Under the pieces are notes generated by a model. That model was not told where the DNA came from and did no database searches. It was given only the letters and a program-made list of their open reading frames with translations. Below are positions 22,228-30,668 of a stretch of DNA of 64,000 nt, piece by piece. The stretch comes from Magnetospirillum fulvum (GTDB lineage: Bacteria > Pseudomonadota > Alphaproteobacteria > Rhodospirillales > Magnetospirillaceae). How positions within the stretch are numbered: position 1 is the first letter of the stretch; each line of letters opens with the position of its first letter. A program made the position numbers and the translations under genes. Location of the stretch: NCBI RefSeq assembly GCF_900108475.1, contig NZ_FNWO01000007.1, positions 62,001 to 126,000 of the forward strand. The letters run 5' to 3'.

Positions 22228-23580
22228 ATGCGACATCCCAGCCACGCCGATGGCGGGCGCCGGACGGAGTGGAAAAGCGTTCGCCTTCTGGTGTTCGGCA
22301 CCGACGATCAGTTCCGCTTTCTGGTGCGCCAGACCTTCCGCAAGCTTGCCGTCGGCGACATCGTCTCCTATGGCGTTGCCGCCGATACGACCGATCTGAT
22401 CCGGCGCGGAGCCGATCTCGCGATTGTCGATCTGACCGGTGTGCCCGACGAAGGCCTGACGGTGATCGAGCGTCTGCGCGGCCACTCTCCCACCGCGATT
22501 CCCATCCTGGTCGTGGCATCTTCGGCGCTAAAAGGCGCGGTCGATCATGCCCGCGCGCTGGGGATCGAGGGAATGGTGCCCAAACCAGTCTCGGGGCACG
22601 AACTGACACTGCGGGTCGCCGAGACCCTGGCCGCTCCGACCCGGATGCCCGCCCCCACCGCTGCCCACGACCGGGTCAGACCAAATTTCGTCCGCGCCGT
22701 TCCACCCCCGCCGCCGCCCGCTCCGCCGCCAGCCCCGATCCCGCCCCCGGCCCCGATCGTGGCGGTCGTCTCGGCCCCGCCGCCCCAGGCTCCAACGCCG
22801 CCGCGTCGGATCGAAGCGACGGGCGGTCGCATCGCCGCGGCTTTGATCCGGCGGCCTTCGGGGGGAACCCTGGGCGATGACGATCTGGTCGCGTTGCCAA
22901 CCCGACGCTCCGGCCGCCTTGGCGACGACGATCTGGCTCCCTCCCCGTTCGATGCCGAGGCCGAAGCGGCCCGCCGACGCGCCGAACGACGCAGGCAAGC
23001 GTGGCAGGACGCGCTGGCCGCCGAAGGCCGTGTCGTCCGCATCGGCGGCGACGTCGCCCGCTTCGATTTGTCGGCGGTGATTGCCGAACATGGCAAATGG
23101 CTGGAAAGCAGCGGAGCGGAGGGTCAGCGCGCCAATTTCGCCAGCCGCGATCTGGCCGGAGCCGACCTCACCGACACGATTTTGCCCCAGGCCTCGTTCC
23201 GCGAGACCGACCTGTCCGACGCCAGTCTGGCCCGCGCCCGGCTCGACGGATCGGATTTCCGCCGCGCCGTTCTGTCCGCCGCCGATCTGGGTGGCGCCAA
23301 TCTGGGCGTCGCGGCGCTCCGCCACGCCCGCCTCGACCTCAGCAATCTTGAAGGCGCGATCCTGCGCGGCAGCGACCTGTCCGGAGCGGTGCTGTCGCGG
23401 GCCCGACTGGCCGGAGCCGATCTGAAGGGCGCGATCCTGATCGGGGCCGATCTGCGCGCCGCCGATCTGTCGAAGGTCGAGAACCTGACCCAAACTCAGG
23501 TCGAAAAGACGCTGTGCAATCTCGACACCCGGCTTCCCCCCGGCCTCAGCCGCCCGCCGGGGGGGGAGGCGGCGGAATAG
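22228..23580 (+). CDS. Receiver domain fused to pentapeptide-repeat domain
   Basis: A 450-residue protein with three parts. Residues about 15-135 form a receiver-like domain (VRLLVFGTDDQFRFLVRQTFRKL) with a possible phosphoacceptor Asp in DLAIVDLTGV and the conserved Lys in GMVPKPVSG. Residues about 140-190 are a proline-rich linker with long runs of Pro and Ala, followed by a charged segment holding the repeated GDDDL motif (twice). Residues about 300-425 are a pentapeptide-repeat solenoid with many A(D/N)LxG units (for example LAGADLTDT, LGGANLGVA, LAGADLKGA). Such solenoids serve as rigid binding surfaces. A phosphorylation-controlled scaffold is inferred; the partner is unknown. Its last 35 bp overlap the convergent dsbD-like gene. 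Confidence 0.88.
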   Translation: MRHPSHADGGRRTEWKSVRLLVFGTDDQFRFLVRQTFRKLAVGDIVSYGVAADTTDLIRRGADLAIVDLTGVPDEGLTVIERLRGHSPTAIPILVVASSALKGAVDHARALGIEGMVPKPVSGHELTLRVAETLAAPTRMPAPTAAHDRVRPNFVRAVPPPPPPAPPPAPIPPPAPIVAVVSAPPPQAPTPPRRIEATGGRIAAALIRRPSGGTLGDDDLVALPTRRSGRLGDDDLAPSPFDAEAEAARRRAERRRQAWQDALAAEGRVVRIGGDVARFDLSAVIAEHGKWLESSGAEGQRANFASRDLAGADLTDTILPQASFRETDLSDASLARARLDGSDFRRAVLSAADLGGANLGVAALRHARLDLSNLEGAILRGSDLSGAVLSRARLAGADLKGAILIGADLRAADLSKVENLTQTQVEKTLCNLDTRLPPGLSRPPGGEAAE

Positions 23581-25564
23581 GCCCGCTCTCGGGAACGATG
23601 GGCGGAACAGCGGCGGGAATAGGCGGCTGGGCCGCCGCCCGCTCCAACGCATCGAGCACCGCCTGTTCGGACAGCAATTCCGGCAACGCGATCCCCTGGG
23701 GTGCCCCCGGCCCATAGACCGCGTTGAAGGGAATCCCATAGCGCCCGAACGAGGCGAGATAATCGGTCACAACCACATCGGGCCGGGTCCAGTCGGCCCG
23801 CATCGCGATCAGTCCGGGCGAGGACAGCCTTTGGGCCAGTTCGCCCCGCTCCAGCACCGCCAGTTTATTGACCTTGCAGGTGATGCACCAATCGGCGGTG
23901 ACATCGACGAACACGGTCTTGCCCTCGGCGACGAAAGCGGGGATCGCGGCAGGGTCGAACGGAGTCCAGGCGATTGCGCCCGCCGCCACCTTGTTCTCCT
24001 CGGGCGGGGAGACGGTGTGAAACTGCTCGACCAGAACCAGCAACAGCCACAGGGCGGTTCCGGCCAGCGCGACCCCCATCGCCACCCGGACCCGGATCAT
24101 CCACCGCCCCGGCCGGGGCAGTCGCAGCACCGCGTCGGGCCAGACCGCGACCAGCAGGAATGGAGCGGCCATGCCGAGCCCCAAGGCGGTAAAGATCGCA
24201 ATGATCTCGACCGGGCCGCGCGCCAGGGCGAACCCGATCGCAGTGCCGAGAAACGGCGCAGAGCACGGAGTCGCCAACAGGGTCGCCAGCGCGCCGGACA
24301 GAAAGTGCCCACTCAGCGACGGCTGCGCCTCACCTGCCGGGGTGCGGTCGAGCAGCCAGCGCGGCAGCCGGATCTCGAAGCCGCCCCACAGATTGGCGGC
24401 GAACAGCAGCAGGACCAGCACCATCGCCGCCAGGAAGGCCGGTTGCTGGAACTGGATCCCCCACCCCACCGCCAGCCCGGCTTGACGCAAGACGATGGCG
24501 AGAGTGGCCAAGGCCAGGAACGAGGCGACGATACCGGCGGCCGAGGCCAGAAAGCTCAACCGGGCATGACCGCGTTCACCGCCGCCATGGCCGAGAATGC
24601 CCAGCAGCTTGATCGACAGCACCGGCAACACGCAGGGCATCAGATTGAGGATCAGCCCCCCCAGCAGCGCGATCAGCAGCATTCCGGCCAGCGGAGTGGC
24701 ATCGGCGCGAGCGGCAACCGGCTCGACCATCGCTTCGAGCGAGCGGGCACCATCGACGATGGTGACGGTCAGCGGAGCCCCCAGCAACGACCGGGTCGGC
24801 GGGGTCGATGGCTCGACCTCGAACGTCACCTGGCGGCGGTCGGGCGACACGGTCACGCGAGGCGCGGCAAAGGCGGGAAAATCAGGGGATTCGACGAACA
24901 GATCGGGAGCCTCGAACGGCTCGGCGGCGCGAACGACCAGACGCAAGCGGCTGGACTCGCCCTGCCCCGCCGCTTCGGCGCGGTCGAGCGACAGGCCGTG
25001 GCGCTCCCCCTCGCTGGGCACCAGCGCATCGAAGCGGGCGATGGTGTGGGCATAGATCGAGGCTGCGCCGTCGCCTGCCGCCAGATCGAGCGACAGATCG
25101 GCCTGTTGCGGCACGCACAGCGTGGCACAGGCGAGGAACTCGACCCTGGCCCGCAGCGACACCGCCTGACCCGGCGCGGTCAGGCGCAGATCGATCGGCA
25201 GCACCACCTCGCCCTGATACCCGTAATTCTGCAACCCGGCCAGAACGAAGCGATGCGGCGCGGGCCAGCGGATCGCTGCCTCTCCCGCGCCCTGCGAACC
25301 GGCCCAGTCGATCCGGGGGGGATAACCGGCGTCGCCCGGAGTCCGCCAGTAGATCTTCCAATCGGGAGCGAGATCGAAATGCAGGCCCAGCCGCACCGTC
25401 CCGGCTTCGGCCAGGGTGGCGCGGGCGGCAATCAGCCGCACCCGGCCAGACTCGGAGCTCACCCAGTCGGACGCGCCCGGTTCAGGCGCGGCTTCGGCTG
25501 GCGCAACAGCGGAAAACAGCAGCACCGCCGCCACGAGGATCGACGCCCACCGCAACCCGGCCAT
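23546..25564 (-). CDS. DsbD/ScsB-type thiol:disulfide reductase
   Basis: About 672 residues, carrying electrons from cytoplasmic thioredoxin across the inner membrane. A signal peptide (SILVAAVLLFSAVAPAEAA) leads to an N-terminal periplasmic domain with paired cysteines in FLACATLCVPQQ. A central multi-helix CcdA-like domain follows (about 285-540) with conserved prolines and cysteines in NLMPCVLPVLS and ATPCSAPFLG, then a C-terminal thioredoxin domain with VDVTADWCITCKVNK (CxxC). This three-part layout and the N-domain type point to the ScsB/DsbD group. The start at 25564 follows GGGAGGGG; an ATG eight codons upstream lacks an SD. A rhodanese gene diverges from it, suggesting sulfur or redox stress. 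Confidence 0.92.
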   Translation of the reverse strand: MAGLRWASILVAAVLLFSAVAPAEAAPEPGASDWVSSESGRVRLIAARATLAEAGTVRLGLHFDLAPDWKIYWRTPGDAGYPPRIDWAGSQGAGEAAIRWPAPHRFVLAGLQNYGYQGEVVLPIDLRLTAPGQAVSLRARVEFLACATLCVPQQADLSLDLAAGDGAASIYAHTIARFDALVPSEGERHGLSLDRAEAAGQGESSRLRLVVRAAEPFEAPDLFVESPDFPAFAAPRVTVSPDRRQVTFEVEPSTPPTRSLLGAPLTVTIVDGARSLEAMVEPVAARADATPLAGMLLIALLGGLILNLMPCVLPVLSIKLLGILGHGGGERGHARLSFLASAAGIVASFLALATLAIVLRQAGLAVGWGIQFQQPAFLAAMVLVLLLFAANLWGGFEIRLPRWLLDRTPAGEAQPSLSGHFLSGALATLLATPCSAPFLGTAIGFALARGPVEIIAIFTALGLGMAAPFLLVAVWPDAVLRLPRPGRWMIRVRVAMGVALAGTALWLLLVLVEQFHTVSPPEENKVAAGAIAWTPFDPAAIPAFVAEGKTVFVDVTADWCITCKVNKLAVLERGELAQRLSSPGLIAMRADWTRPDVVVTDYLASFGRYGIPFNAVYGPGAPQGIALPELLSEQAVLDALERAAAQPPIPAAVPPIVPESGPIPPPPPPAGG

Positions 25565-25664
25565 CCTGGCCCCCCTCCCGTTATGCACAGGGCGAACAAC
25601 AACACCGCCACCCGGCCGGAGTCAACGCCCGCCCGACCCCGGAGCGGACAACATTATTATTGTG

Positions 25665-25680
25665 TATAATTTTGCAATAT
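25665..25680 (+). promoter_or_regulatory. AT-rich control region of the rhodanese gene
   Basis: A perfect TATAAT lies at 25665-25670 in an unusually AT-rich stretch, directly followed by ATTTTGCAATAT (25669-25680). No good -35 is seen, which suggests an activated or stress-type promoter. Confidence 0.35.
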
Positions 25681-25721
25681 GACATTGTCACGATGTTGTA
25701 TTTTCCCAAGGAGCCATTGTC

Positions 25722-26162
25722 ATGAGTTCATCAACCGCCAGTTCCCTGACCTATGCCGGCGAGGTTTCGCCGACCGAGGCGTGGCGGCGTTTGGCCCAAA
25801 CTCCACGCGCATGGCTGATCGACGTCCGCACCCAGGCGGAATGGACCTTCGTCGGCCAGCCCGATCTGTCCTCGCTGGGGCGGTCTCTGGTGCGGGTGTC
25901 GTGGCAGATTTTTCCCGGCATGACCCATAACGACGATTTCGCCGCCCTTCTTGAGTCCGAAGGGGTTGGCCGCGACGATCCGATCTATCTTTTGTGCCGT
26001 TCGGGCGTGCGGTCGCGGGCGGCGGCCGAGTATCTGACCGAGATCGGCTATCGCGAATGCTGGAACATCACCGACGGATTCGAGGGCGGATTCGACGCCC
26101 AAAAGCATCGCGGTACCGTGTCAGGATGGAAAGCGAGCGCGTTGCCTTGGCAACAGGGTTAA
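25722..26162 (+). CDS. Rhodanese-like sulfurtransferase
   Basis: A 146-residue single-domain rhodanese of the cytoplasmic type. It has the N-terminal AWLIDVRTQAEWTFVGQPDL and the active-site loop LLCRSGVRSRAAAEYL with the catalytic cysteine. C-terminal GYRECWNITDGFEGGFDAQKHRG is characteristic of small rhodaneses found near redox genes. It would carry persulfide sulfur to an acceptor such as cyanide or thioredoxin. No signal peptide is present. An AAGGAG ribosome site precedes the ATG. It diverges from the DsbD-like gene, which could supply reducing power for the same sulfur chemistry; that link is inference. Confidence 0.9.
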   Translation: MSSSTASSLTYAGEVSPTEAWRRLAQTPRAWLIDVRTQAEWTFVGQPDLSSLGRSLVRVSWQIFPGMTHNDDFAALLESEGVGRDDPIYLLCRSGVRSRAAAEYLTEIGYRECWNITDGFEGGFDAQKHRGTVSGWKASALPWQQG

Positions 26163-26202
26163 AGAAACAGACTCCAATGGCGTAACAAAGGGCGGTTGGG
26201 CG

Positions 26203-26231
26203 TTGACACTCCCGTCGATTGGTTCGATATC
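26203..26231 (+). promoter_or_regulatory. Promoter of the L,D-transpeptidase gene
   Basis: A consensus TTGACA (26203-26208) is followed 17 bp later by GATATC (26226-26231). The leader before the GTG start is about 75 nt. Confidence 0.55.
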
Positions 26232-26314
26232 CGAGTCGGACAACCCGTCGATCCTCGGCGGGACTTTCGTATCGCCCCCCCAGCGCGCCCCGCCCCCGGG
26301 GTCAGAGGTTGAAC

Positions 26315-27931
26315 GTGCCCTTCGCCCGCCACTTTTACGTTTCCCTAACCCTCGGCTTGGCAACGCTGGGGGGCGATTCCTTGGCCTGGGCCGAATCGGC
26401 ACCGACGGTGCAGCGGCGGATCGAGACGGTGATCGCCTCGGCCGCCACTACCGAGCCTGACCGGGACGGCCGGGTCTTGCGCGAATTCTATCGCACCCGC
26501 TCCTATCATCTGGCCTGGACCGGTCCCCGTGCCGCATCGGGCTCGCGGCTGCTCGAAGACCTGCCCGCCGTCGCCACCGCCGAGGGACTCGACCGCTCAC
26601 CCTATGCCGTCCCGTCCTCGTTTCCGACCGACATCGAGGCCGACATCTCGCACAGCCGCGCGCTGCTGCGGCTTGGCCGCGATATCGCGATCGGCCGGGT
26701 CGATCCCGACCGGGCCTTCGGCGGGTTCGGCGGCAACAACCGCAACGGATTCGACGGCACCCGCTTCCTGCGTGGTCTTGCTGACGGAAAAACGCTGGCC
26801 GAACAGGCTGCGGCGGTCCAGCCGCCGTTCGTCGGCTATCTGCGCCTGAAGGAAGGGCTGGAGCGGCTCCAGACGATCGCCCGTGCCGGGGGCTGGCCGA
26901 TCATCCCCGAAGGAGCGAAGCTGGTTCCGCTCGAAGCGGTCGATGACCGCCTGCCGGTCCTGCGCCGCCGATTGATCGTCAGCGGCGATCTCGACCCCGC
27001 TTTGGCCGAGGGCACCACCTATGACGCGCCGGTGGTCGAAGCGGTCAAACGCTTCCAGCGCCGCCACGGGCTCGACCCCGACGGTACCATCGGCGCCCGC
27101 AGTCTGGCCGCTCTCAACGTCCCGGTCGAGGTGAGGCTGCGCCAGATCACCGCCAATCTCGAACGCTGGCGCTGGATGCCGCACCAGCTCGGGCGACTGC
27201 ATGTCAGCGTTAACATCCCCGCCGCCTCGCTCGATCTGGTCGAGGATGGCGCGGTGGCGATGACGATGCGAGTGGTGGTCGGCGACACCCGCCACCCGAC
27301 GCCGAGCATGGATACCTCGATGAGTTCGGTGGTGCTGAACCCGCCCTGGTCGGTGCCGAGCAGCATCGCCAACAACGAGATTCTGCCCAAATTGCGGCGC
27401 GATCCCAATTATTTAGCCACCAGCAACCTCCAGATCGCCGATTACCCCGAGGACAGCCCCGAAGCCGCTGGCGACGGCATCGACTGGAACGCGATCGGCA
27501 AGAAGTTTCCCTATCGGCTGCGTCAGCCGCCGGGACCGGACAACGCGCTCGGTCAGTTGAAGTTCAACCTGCGCAACGCCGACGACATCTATCTGCACGA
27601 CACCCCCAATCATCGGGCGTTTTCACGGGCTTACCGCGCCTTATCGCATGGCTGCATCCGATTGGAAGAGCCGGTTGCCTTGGGCGAGATGCTGCTGGGC
27701 AGCCGCTGGAAGAGCCGGTTGAGCGAGAATCTGAACGAGGACAAGAAAACCCGGACCCTGAAGCTCGAACGCAATATTCCGGTCTATCTGATCTACTTCA
27801 CGGCTTGGGTCGATCCGACGGGAGAGATCAATTTCCGCGACGACATTTACGGTCACGATCGCCGCCTCGGCCAAGCCCTGCGCCAGTCGCGGATTCAGGC
27901 CAAGCCGCGCCCTGCGTCTCCTCCGGCATGA
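26315..27931 (+). CDS. Exported L,D-transpeptidase (YcbB/LdtD-type)
   Basis: About 538 residues, a periplasmic enzyme that forms 3-3 crosslinks in peptidoglycan. A signal peptide (HFYVSLTLGLATLGGDSLAWA) is followed by a helical region, a peptidoglycan-binding domain (about 255-305, VVEAVKRFQRRHGLDPDGTIG), and the YkuD catalytic domain. That domain holds the expected His (YLHDTPNHRAF) and the catalytic Cys in ALSHGCIRLEEP. The order and length match the large LdtD class. I chose the GTG at 26315 because it is preceded by AGAGG and opens directly into a signal peptide; the frame also has an ATG at 26219 that would give an implausible arginine-rich extension. It is not coupled to the rhodanese gene. 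Confidence 0.92.
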   Translation: MPFARHFYVSLTLGLATLGGDSLAWAESAPTVQRRIETVIASAATTEPDRDGRVLREFYRTRSYHLAWTGPRAASGSRLLEDLPAVATAEGLDRSPYAVPSSFPTDIEADISHSRALLRLGRDIAIGRVDPDRAFGGFGGNNRNGFDGTRFLRGLADGKTLAEQAAAVQPPFVGYLRLKEGLERLQTIARAGGWPIIPEGAKLVPLEAVDDRLPVLRRRLIVSGDLDPALAEGTTYDAPVVEAVKRFQRRHGLDPDGTIGARSLAALNVPVEVRLRQITANLERWRWMPHQLGRLHVSVNIPAASLDLVEDGAVAMTMRVVVGDTRHPTPSMDTSMSSVVLNPPWSVPSSIANNEILPKLRRDPNYLATSNLQIADYPEDSPEAAGDGIDWNAIGKKFPYRLRQPPGPDNALGQLKFNLRNADDIYLHDTPNHRAFSRAYRALSHGCIRLEEPVALGEMLLGSRWKSRLSENLNEDKKTRTLKLERNIPVYLIYFTAWVDPTGEINFRDDIYGHDRRLGQALRQSRIQAKPRPASPPA

Positions 27932-27955
27932 TCGGCGTAAAATGAAGCTAGGTCA

Positions 27956-28000
27956 GAGCGGTTCTACGGTACCGCTCAACCGCCAATAATTGAGCGGTTT
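27956..28000 (+). terminator. Terminator with a mutually exclusive upstream hairpin
   Basis: ACCGCTCAA (27971-27979) and TTGAGCGGT (27990-27998) form a 9-bp stem followed by TT, a plausible terminator for the transpeptidase gene. An upstream GAGCGGT (27956-27962) can pair with the same ACCGCTC, so the two structures compete. Confidence 0.55.
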
Positions 28001-28046
28001 CCCGCCAGAACGCGTGCGGAATGAAACCGAATCCGCACGGATAGGG

Positions 28047-28076
28047 TTGACACCCGACCGGCCGTCGGTGCTAAGA
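28047..28076 (+). promoter_or_regulatory. Promoter of the DUF882 gene
   Basis: A consensus TTGACA (28047-28052) and CTAAGA (28071-28076) are separated by 18 bp, about 45 bp before the ATG. Confidence 0.5.
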
Positions 28077-28120
28077 AAGGTCCGCGCCCACCCGAAGGGC
28101 GATCCGCAAGGAGGGGGAGG

Positions 28121-28669
28121 ATGATCGACGAGGTGAAGAACCGGCGAGGTTTCCTGACCCTTGGTCTGGGTGCAGCCGCCGCGATGGTGGCCGTTTCTCC
28201 GGTCGAGGCTGCTGTTCGCCGTTTGCCCGAACGCTCGCTCAATCTCTACAATATCCATACTGGCGAGACCCTGAAAACGGTCTATTGGGGGGAAGGCCGC
28301 TACCAGCCCCGCGCCATTGCCCAGATTTCCCGGTTCCTGCGCGATCACCGTACCGGGGCGATTCACCCGATTGATCCGCGTCTGCTGGATTTGTTGGTGT
28401 CGGTTCAGCGCAAAGTCGGCGTCAAGGGCTCGGTCCACATCGTCAGCGGCTACCGCTCCCCCGCCACCAACGCGATCCTGGCCAGCTATAGCGACGGCGT
28501 CGCCACCCACAGCCTCCACACCGAAGGCAAAGCGGTCGATATCCGCGTTCCCGGCCACACCCCTCGGATGATCGGCCGCGCCGCCCGCTCGCTCCGCGCC
28601 GGGGGCGTCGGCACTTATCCCGAGTCTGACTTCGTCCATATCGACACCGGACGCGTCCGGGTGTGGTAG
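28121..28669 (+). CDS. Tat-exported DUF882/YcbK-type murein hydrolase-like protein
   Basis: A 182-residue protein of the DUF882 (peptidase M15-like) family. A twin-arginine signal (KNRRGFLTLGLGAAAAMVA) implies export of a folded, probably metal-loaded protein. The mature part has LNLYNIHTGETLKTVYW, VSGYRSPATN, HSLHTEGKAVDIRVPG and FVHIDTGRVRVW. The His and Asp residues in the last three match the zinc site of VanX/D-Ala-D-Ala peptidases. A role in trimming peptidoglycan peptides is likely. It follows an L,D-transpeptidase, a common pairing (ycbB-ycbK in E. coli), but here each has its own promoter. A strong purine-rich SD lies before the ATG. Confidence 0.92.
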   Translation: MIDEVKNRRGFLTLGLGAAAAMVAVSPVEAAVRRLPERSLNLYNIHTGETLKTVYWGEGRYQPRAIAQISRFLRDHRTGAIHPIDPRLLDLLVSVQRKVGVKGSVHIVSGYRSPATNAILASYSDGVATHSLHTEGKAVDIRVPGHTPRMIGRAARSLRAGGVGTYPESDFVHIDTGRVRVW

Positions 28670-28679
28670 GACGCCCGCA

Positions 28680-29351
28680 TCAGCGGGCGCTTCGCTTGTC
28701 CAACATCGGCTTCATTCCCTCGATCGCCTGAACCACCCGATCGGCTGGCAACTTGCGCAGGTCGAGGCTGAACCAGCCTTCGGGCACCTCCAGCATCTTG
28801 GAATCGACCGTCCCCACCTTGAGCCGGGACAGGGTCATTTCAACCGGAGACGGAGAGCCACCGGGAGCGGCAACGGTGCCAACCGCCTTGACGACGATCC
28901 CATCGCGGCTGGTCCACATCTCGCCGTCGAACCCGCCCTTTGGCCCGCTCGCCTGAGCACGCCAGCGGGTGGCCCGAACCCCGGCAACGGTTTCCTCGCC
29001 GATCCGGCTCCGTTCGATCTCCCACGATTGCAGACCGCCGATCAACGTGCTGGCCGCCTCCATCGACAGGCTGACATACCATTTGCCCCCGATCCCCAGG
29101 AAATAGGCGGTCCCGGTATCGCGGTGAATCAACACGCCCTGCCCGCCGCCCTGGGTCGCGACCTCGCGCCGCTCGCTTCCCGGCGCGTGCCAGACATGGC
29201 CGGTATAGGCCCCGCGCGGTCCGGTCAGGGTAAAATCGGCGCTGTAGGACACCGGAGCGTCAAGCACATCAAGCGCCGGTTCGGCCGCCTGGGCTCCCGG
29301 CCCCGCCGCCAGCGCGCAGATCAGCATCAGAGCCCCAAGCCGTCTCGACAT
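28680..29351 (-). CDS. Exported protein of unknown function (LolA/DUF4412-like)
   Basis: A 223-residue protein with a clear signal peptide (RLGALMLICALAAGPGAQA). The mature part is beta-rich (VSYSADFTLTGPRGAYTGHVWHA, GEETVAGVRATRWRA, GEMWTSRDGIVVKAVG) and ends EVPEGWFSLDLRKL. This pattern resembles the LolA-like lipoprotein-binding fold or DUF4412 proteins, which bind lipid or hydrophobic groups in the periplasm; the assignment is tentative. It converges with the DUF882 gene with a 10-bp gap and is divergent from the sensor gene. No operon partner is visible. Confidence 0.75.
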   Translation of the reverse strand: MSRRLGALMLICALAAGPGAQAAEPALDVLDAPVSYSADFTLTGPRGAYTGHVWHAPGSERREVATQGGGQGVLIHRDTGTAYFLGIGGKWYVSLSMEAASTLIGGLQSWEIERSRIGEETVAGVRATRWRAQASGPKGGFDGEMWTSRDGIVVKAVGTVAAPGGSPSPVEMTLSRLKVGTVDSKMLEVPEGWFSLDLRKLPADRVVQAIEGMKPMLDKRSAR

Positions 29352-29506
29352 TCTATTCTATCCTCGTCCATTCCGGATTACCGCCCCCGAGAAGATCACG
29401 AGAACGGGCTTGGCTCAAGGTCCGGCGGCATCAACCCATTGGAATTCTATGGAACGGACAAGGCGGCGGACGTATCCTCAAAATAGATCGTCAGTTTGGG
29501 GTGTAG

Positions 29507-30565
29507 ATGATGAGCGCGCCGCCCGCCAGCGACGACATCGCCTCGACCGTCCCGAGCGAAGACAATATCCGTCTGCTGCTCGACCTTCTTCCCGACGCCG
29601 TCATCGTCACCACCCAAGCCGAGGTGGTGTTCGCCAACCCGGCCGCCCAGCGCTTGTTCGGAGCAGAAACAGGGCAAGAGGTGCAGGGACACCATGCGCT
29701 TGACTTGGTCGATGACCGCTCGCTCGCCCTGGCGATGATGCGTCTGGCCGATCCTCCCGCCACCGAACAGGTGTTTCCCTACCATCTGCGCCGTCTCAAC
29801 GGCGATCATTTTGAAGCCGAACTGACCGGGCGCAACATCGTCTTTCGGGACCGGCCCTCGCGATTGCTGGTGATCCGTGACGCCAGCGAACAGAGCCGGG
29901 CGCGCGATCAGTCCCGCCGCGACGCCCGACAGGCCCTGAAGGAGCAAATCGCCAGGGTACGGCACAAATTGTCCCAGCCGCTCAACGTGATCCGGCTCGC
30001 CGCCGAGGGGGCGCTGCTGATGATCGAGCGGGACAGAATTCCCGCCGATGGCTGGCCGGAAAGCCAATTCGCCCTGATCGCCGAGCAATCCGAACGCACC
30101 GCACAGATTCTCGACACGTTGCGGATTGACGAACCCGACCCGTCCGCTTCGTCCGCCGCCCTCCCCCAACCTGCCGGATCGCACATCCTGGTGGTCGAGA
30201 ACGATCCCGCCGCCGCCGCCGCCCTGTCTTCCTATCTGTCCGCGCAGGGCTGCCGGGTCAGTCTGGCCGACAGCGGACGCGACGCCTGGGACCGCTTTCG
30301 TAACGATCCCGCCGACGTCGTCATCACCGATCTGTTGGTCCAGACCGGAGATGGCGAGGATCTGATCACCGTCCTGCGCGATTTCGACCCCCTGCTGCCG
30401 ATCATCGTCACCACCGCCCGACCCGGCGGAGCGGACCGGTTGGACGCGCGCTTCCGGGACGAACGCTGTGTCGTAGTGAAAAAACCGCCGCCTTTGTCCG
30501 AAATCACTCGGCTGATTGCTGCGTTCCTTCTCCCCCCGTCCGAAGAACCCTTTACATCCTGTTGA
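29507..30565 (+). CDS. PAS-DHp-receiver protein lacking a kinase ATPase domain
   Basis: A 352-residue signalling protein. A PAS domain (about 20-130, LLDLLPDAVIVTTQAEVVFANPAAQRLFG) is followed by a short helical segment with RHKLSQPLNVIRLAAEG. This looks like the histidine box of a kinase dimerisation domain. Instead of an HATPase domain the chain runs straight into a receiver (about 225-350, HILVVENDPAAAAAL) with Asp in VVITDLLVQTGDG and Lys in VVVKKPPP. It can therefore hardly autophosphorylate and may be phosphorylated by another kinase or act as a dominant partner. A LuxR-type regulator follows 103 bp downstream and is the natural partner. Confidence 0.85.
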   Translation: MMSAPPASDDIASTVPSEDNIRLLLDLLPDAVIVTTQAEVVFANPAAQRLFGAETGQEVQGHHALDLVDDRSLALAMMRLADPPATEQVFPYHLRRLNGDHFEAELTGRNIVFRDRPSRLLVIRDASEQSRARDQSRRDARQALKEQIARVRHKLSQPLNVIRLAAEGALLMIERDRIPADGWPESQFALIAEQSERTAQILDTLRIDEPDPSASSAALPQPAGSHILVVENDPAAAAALSSYLSAQGCRVSLADSGRDAWDRFRNDPADVVITDLLVQTGDGEDLITVLRDFDPLLPIIVTTARPGGADRLDARFRDERCVVVKKPPPLSEITRLIAAFLLPPSEEPFTSC

Positions 30566-30668
30566 TAAGGCTTATTTCCTCTTAGGTCTGGGTTGTCGGG
30601 GCGAACGGGGACGCTTATACTTTCGGGCGGGACGATTCCATCCCACCCCGATTCTGGGAGTAACCGAA

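Noticed and set aside
23546..23580. Overlap of convergent genes as a sign of a wrong stop
   Set aside because: Both proteins have normal family ends; a 35-bp tail-to-tail overlap is acceptable in such a dense genome.
26219..26314. ATG at 26219 as start of the L,D-transpeptidase
   Set aside because: It would place an arginine-rich extension before the signal peptide; the GTG at 26315 has an SD and opens directly into the signal sequence.
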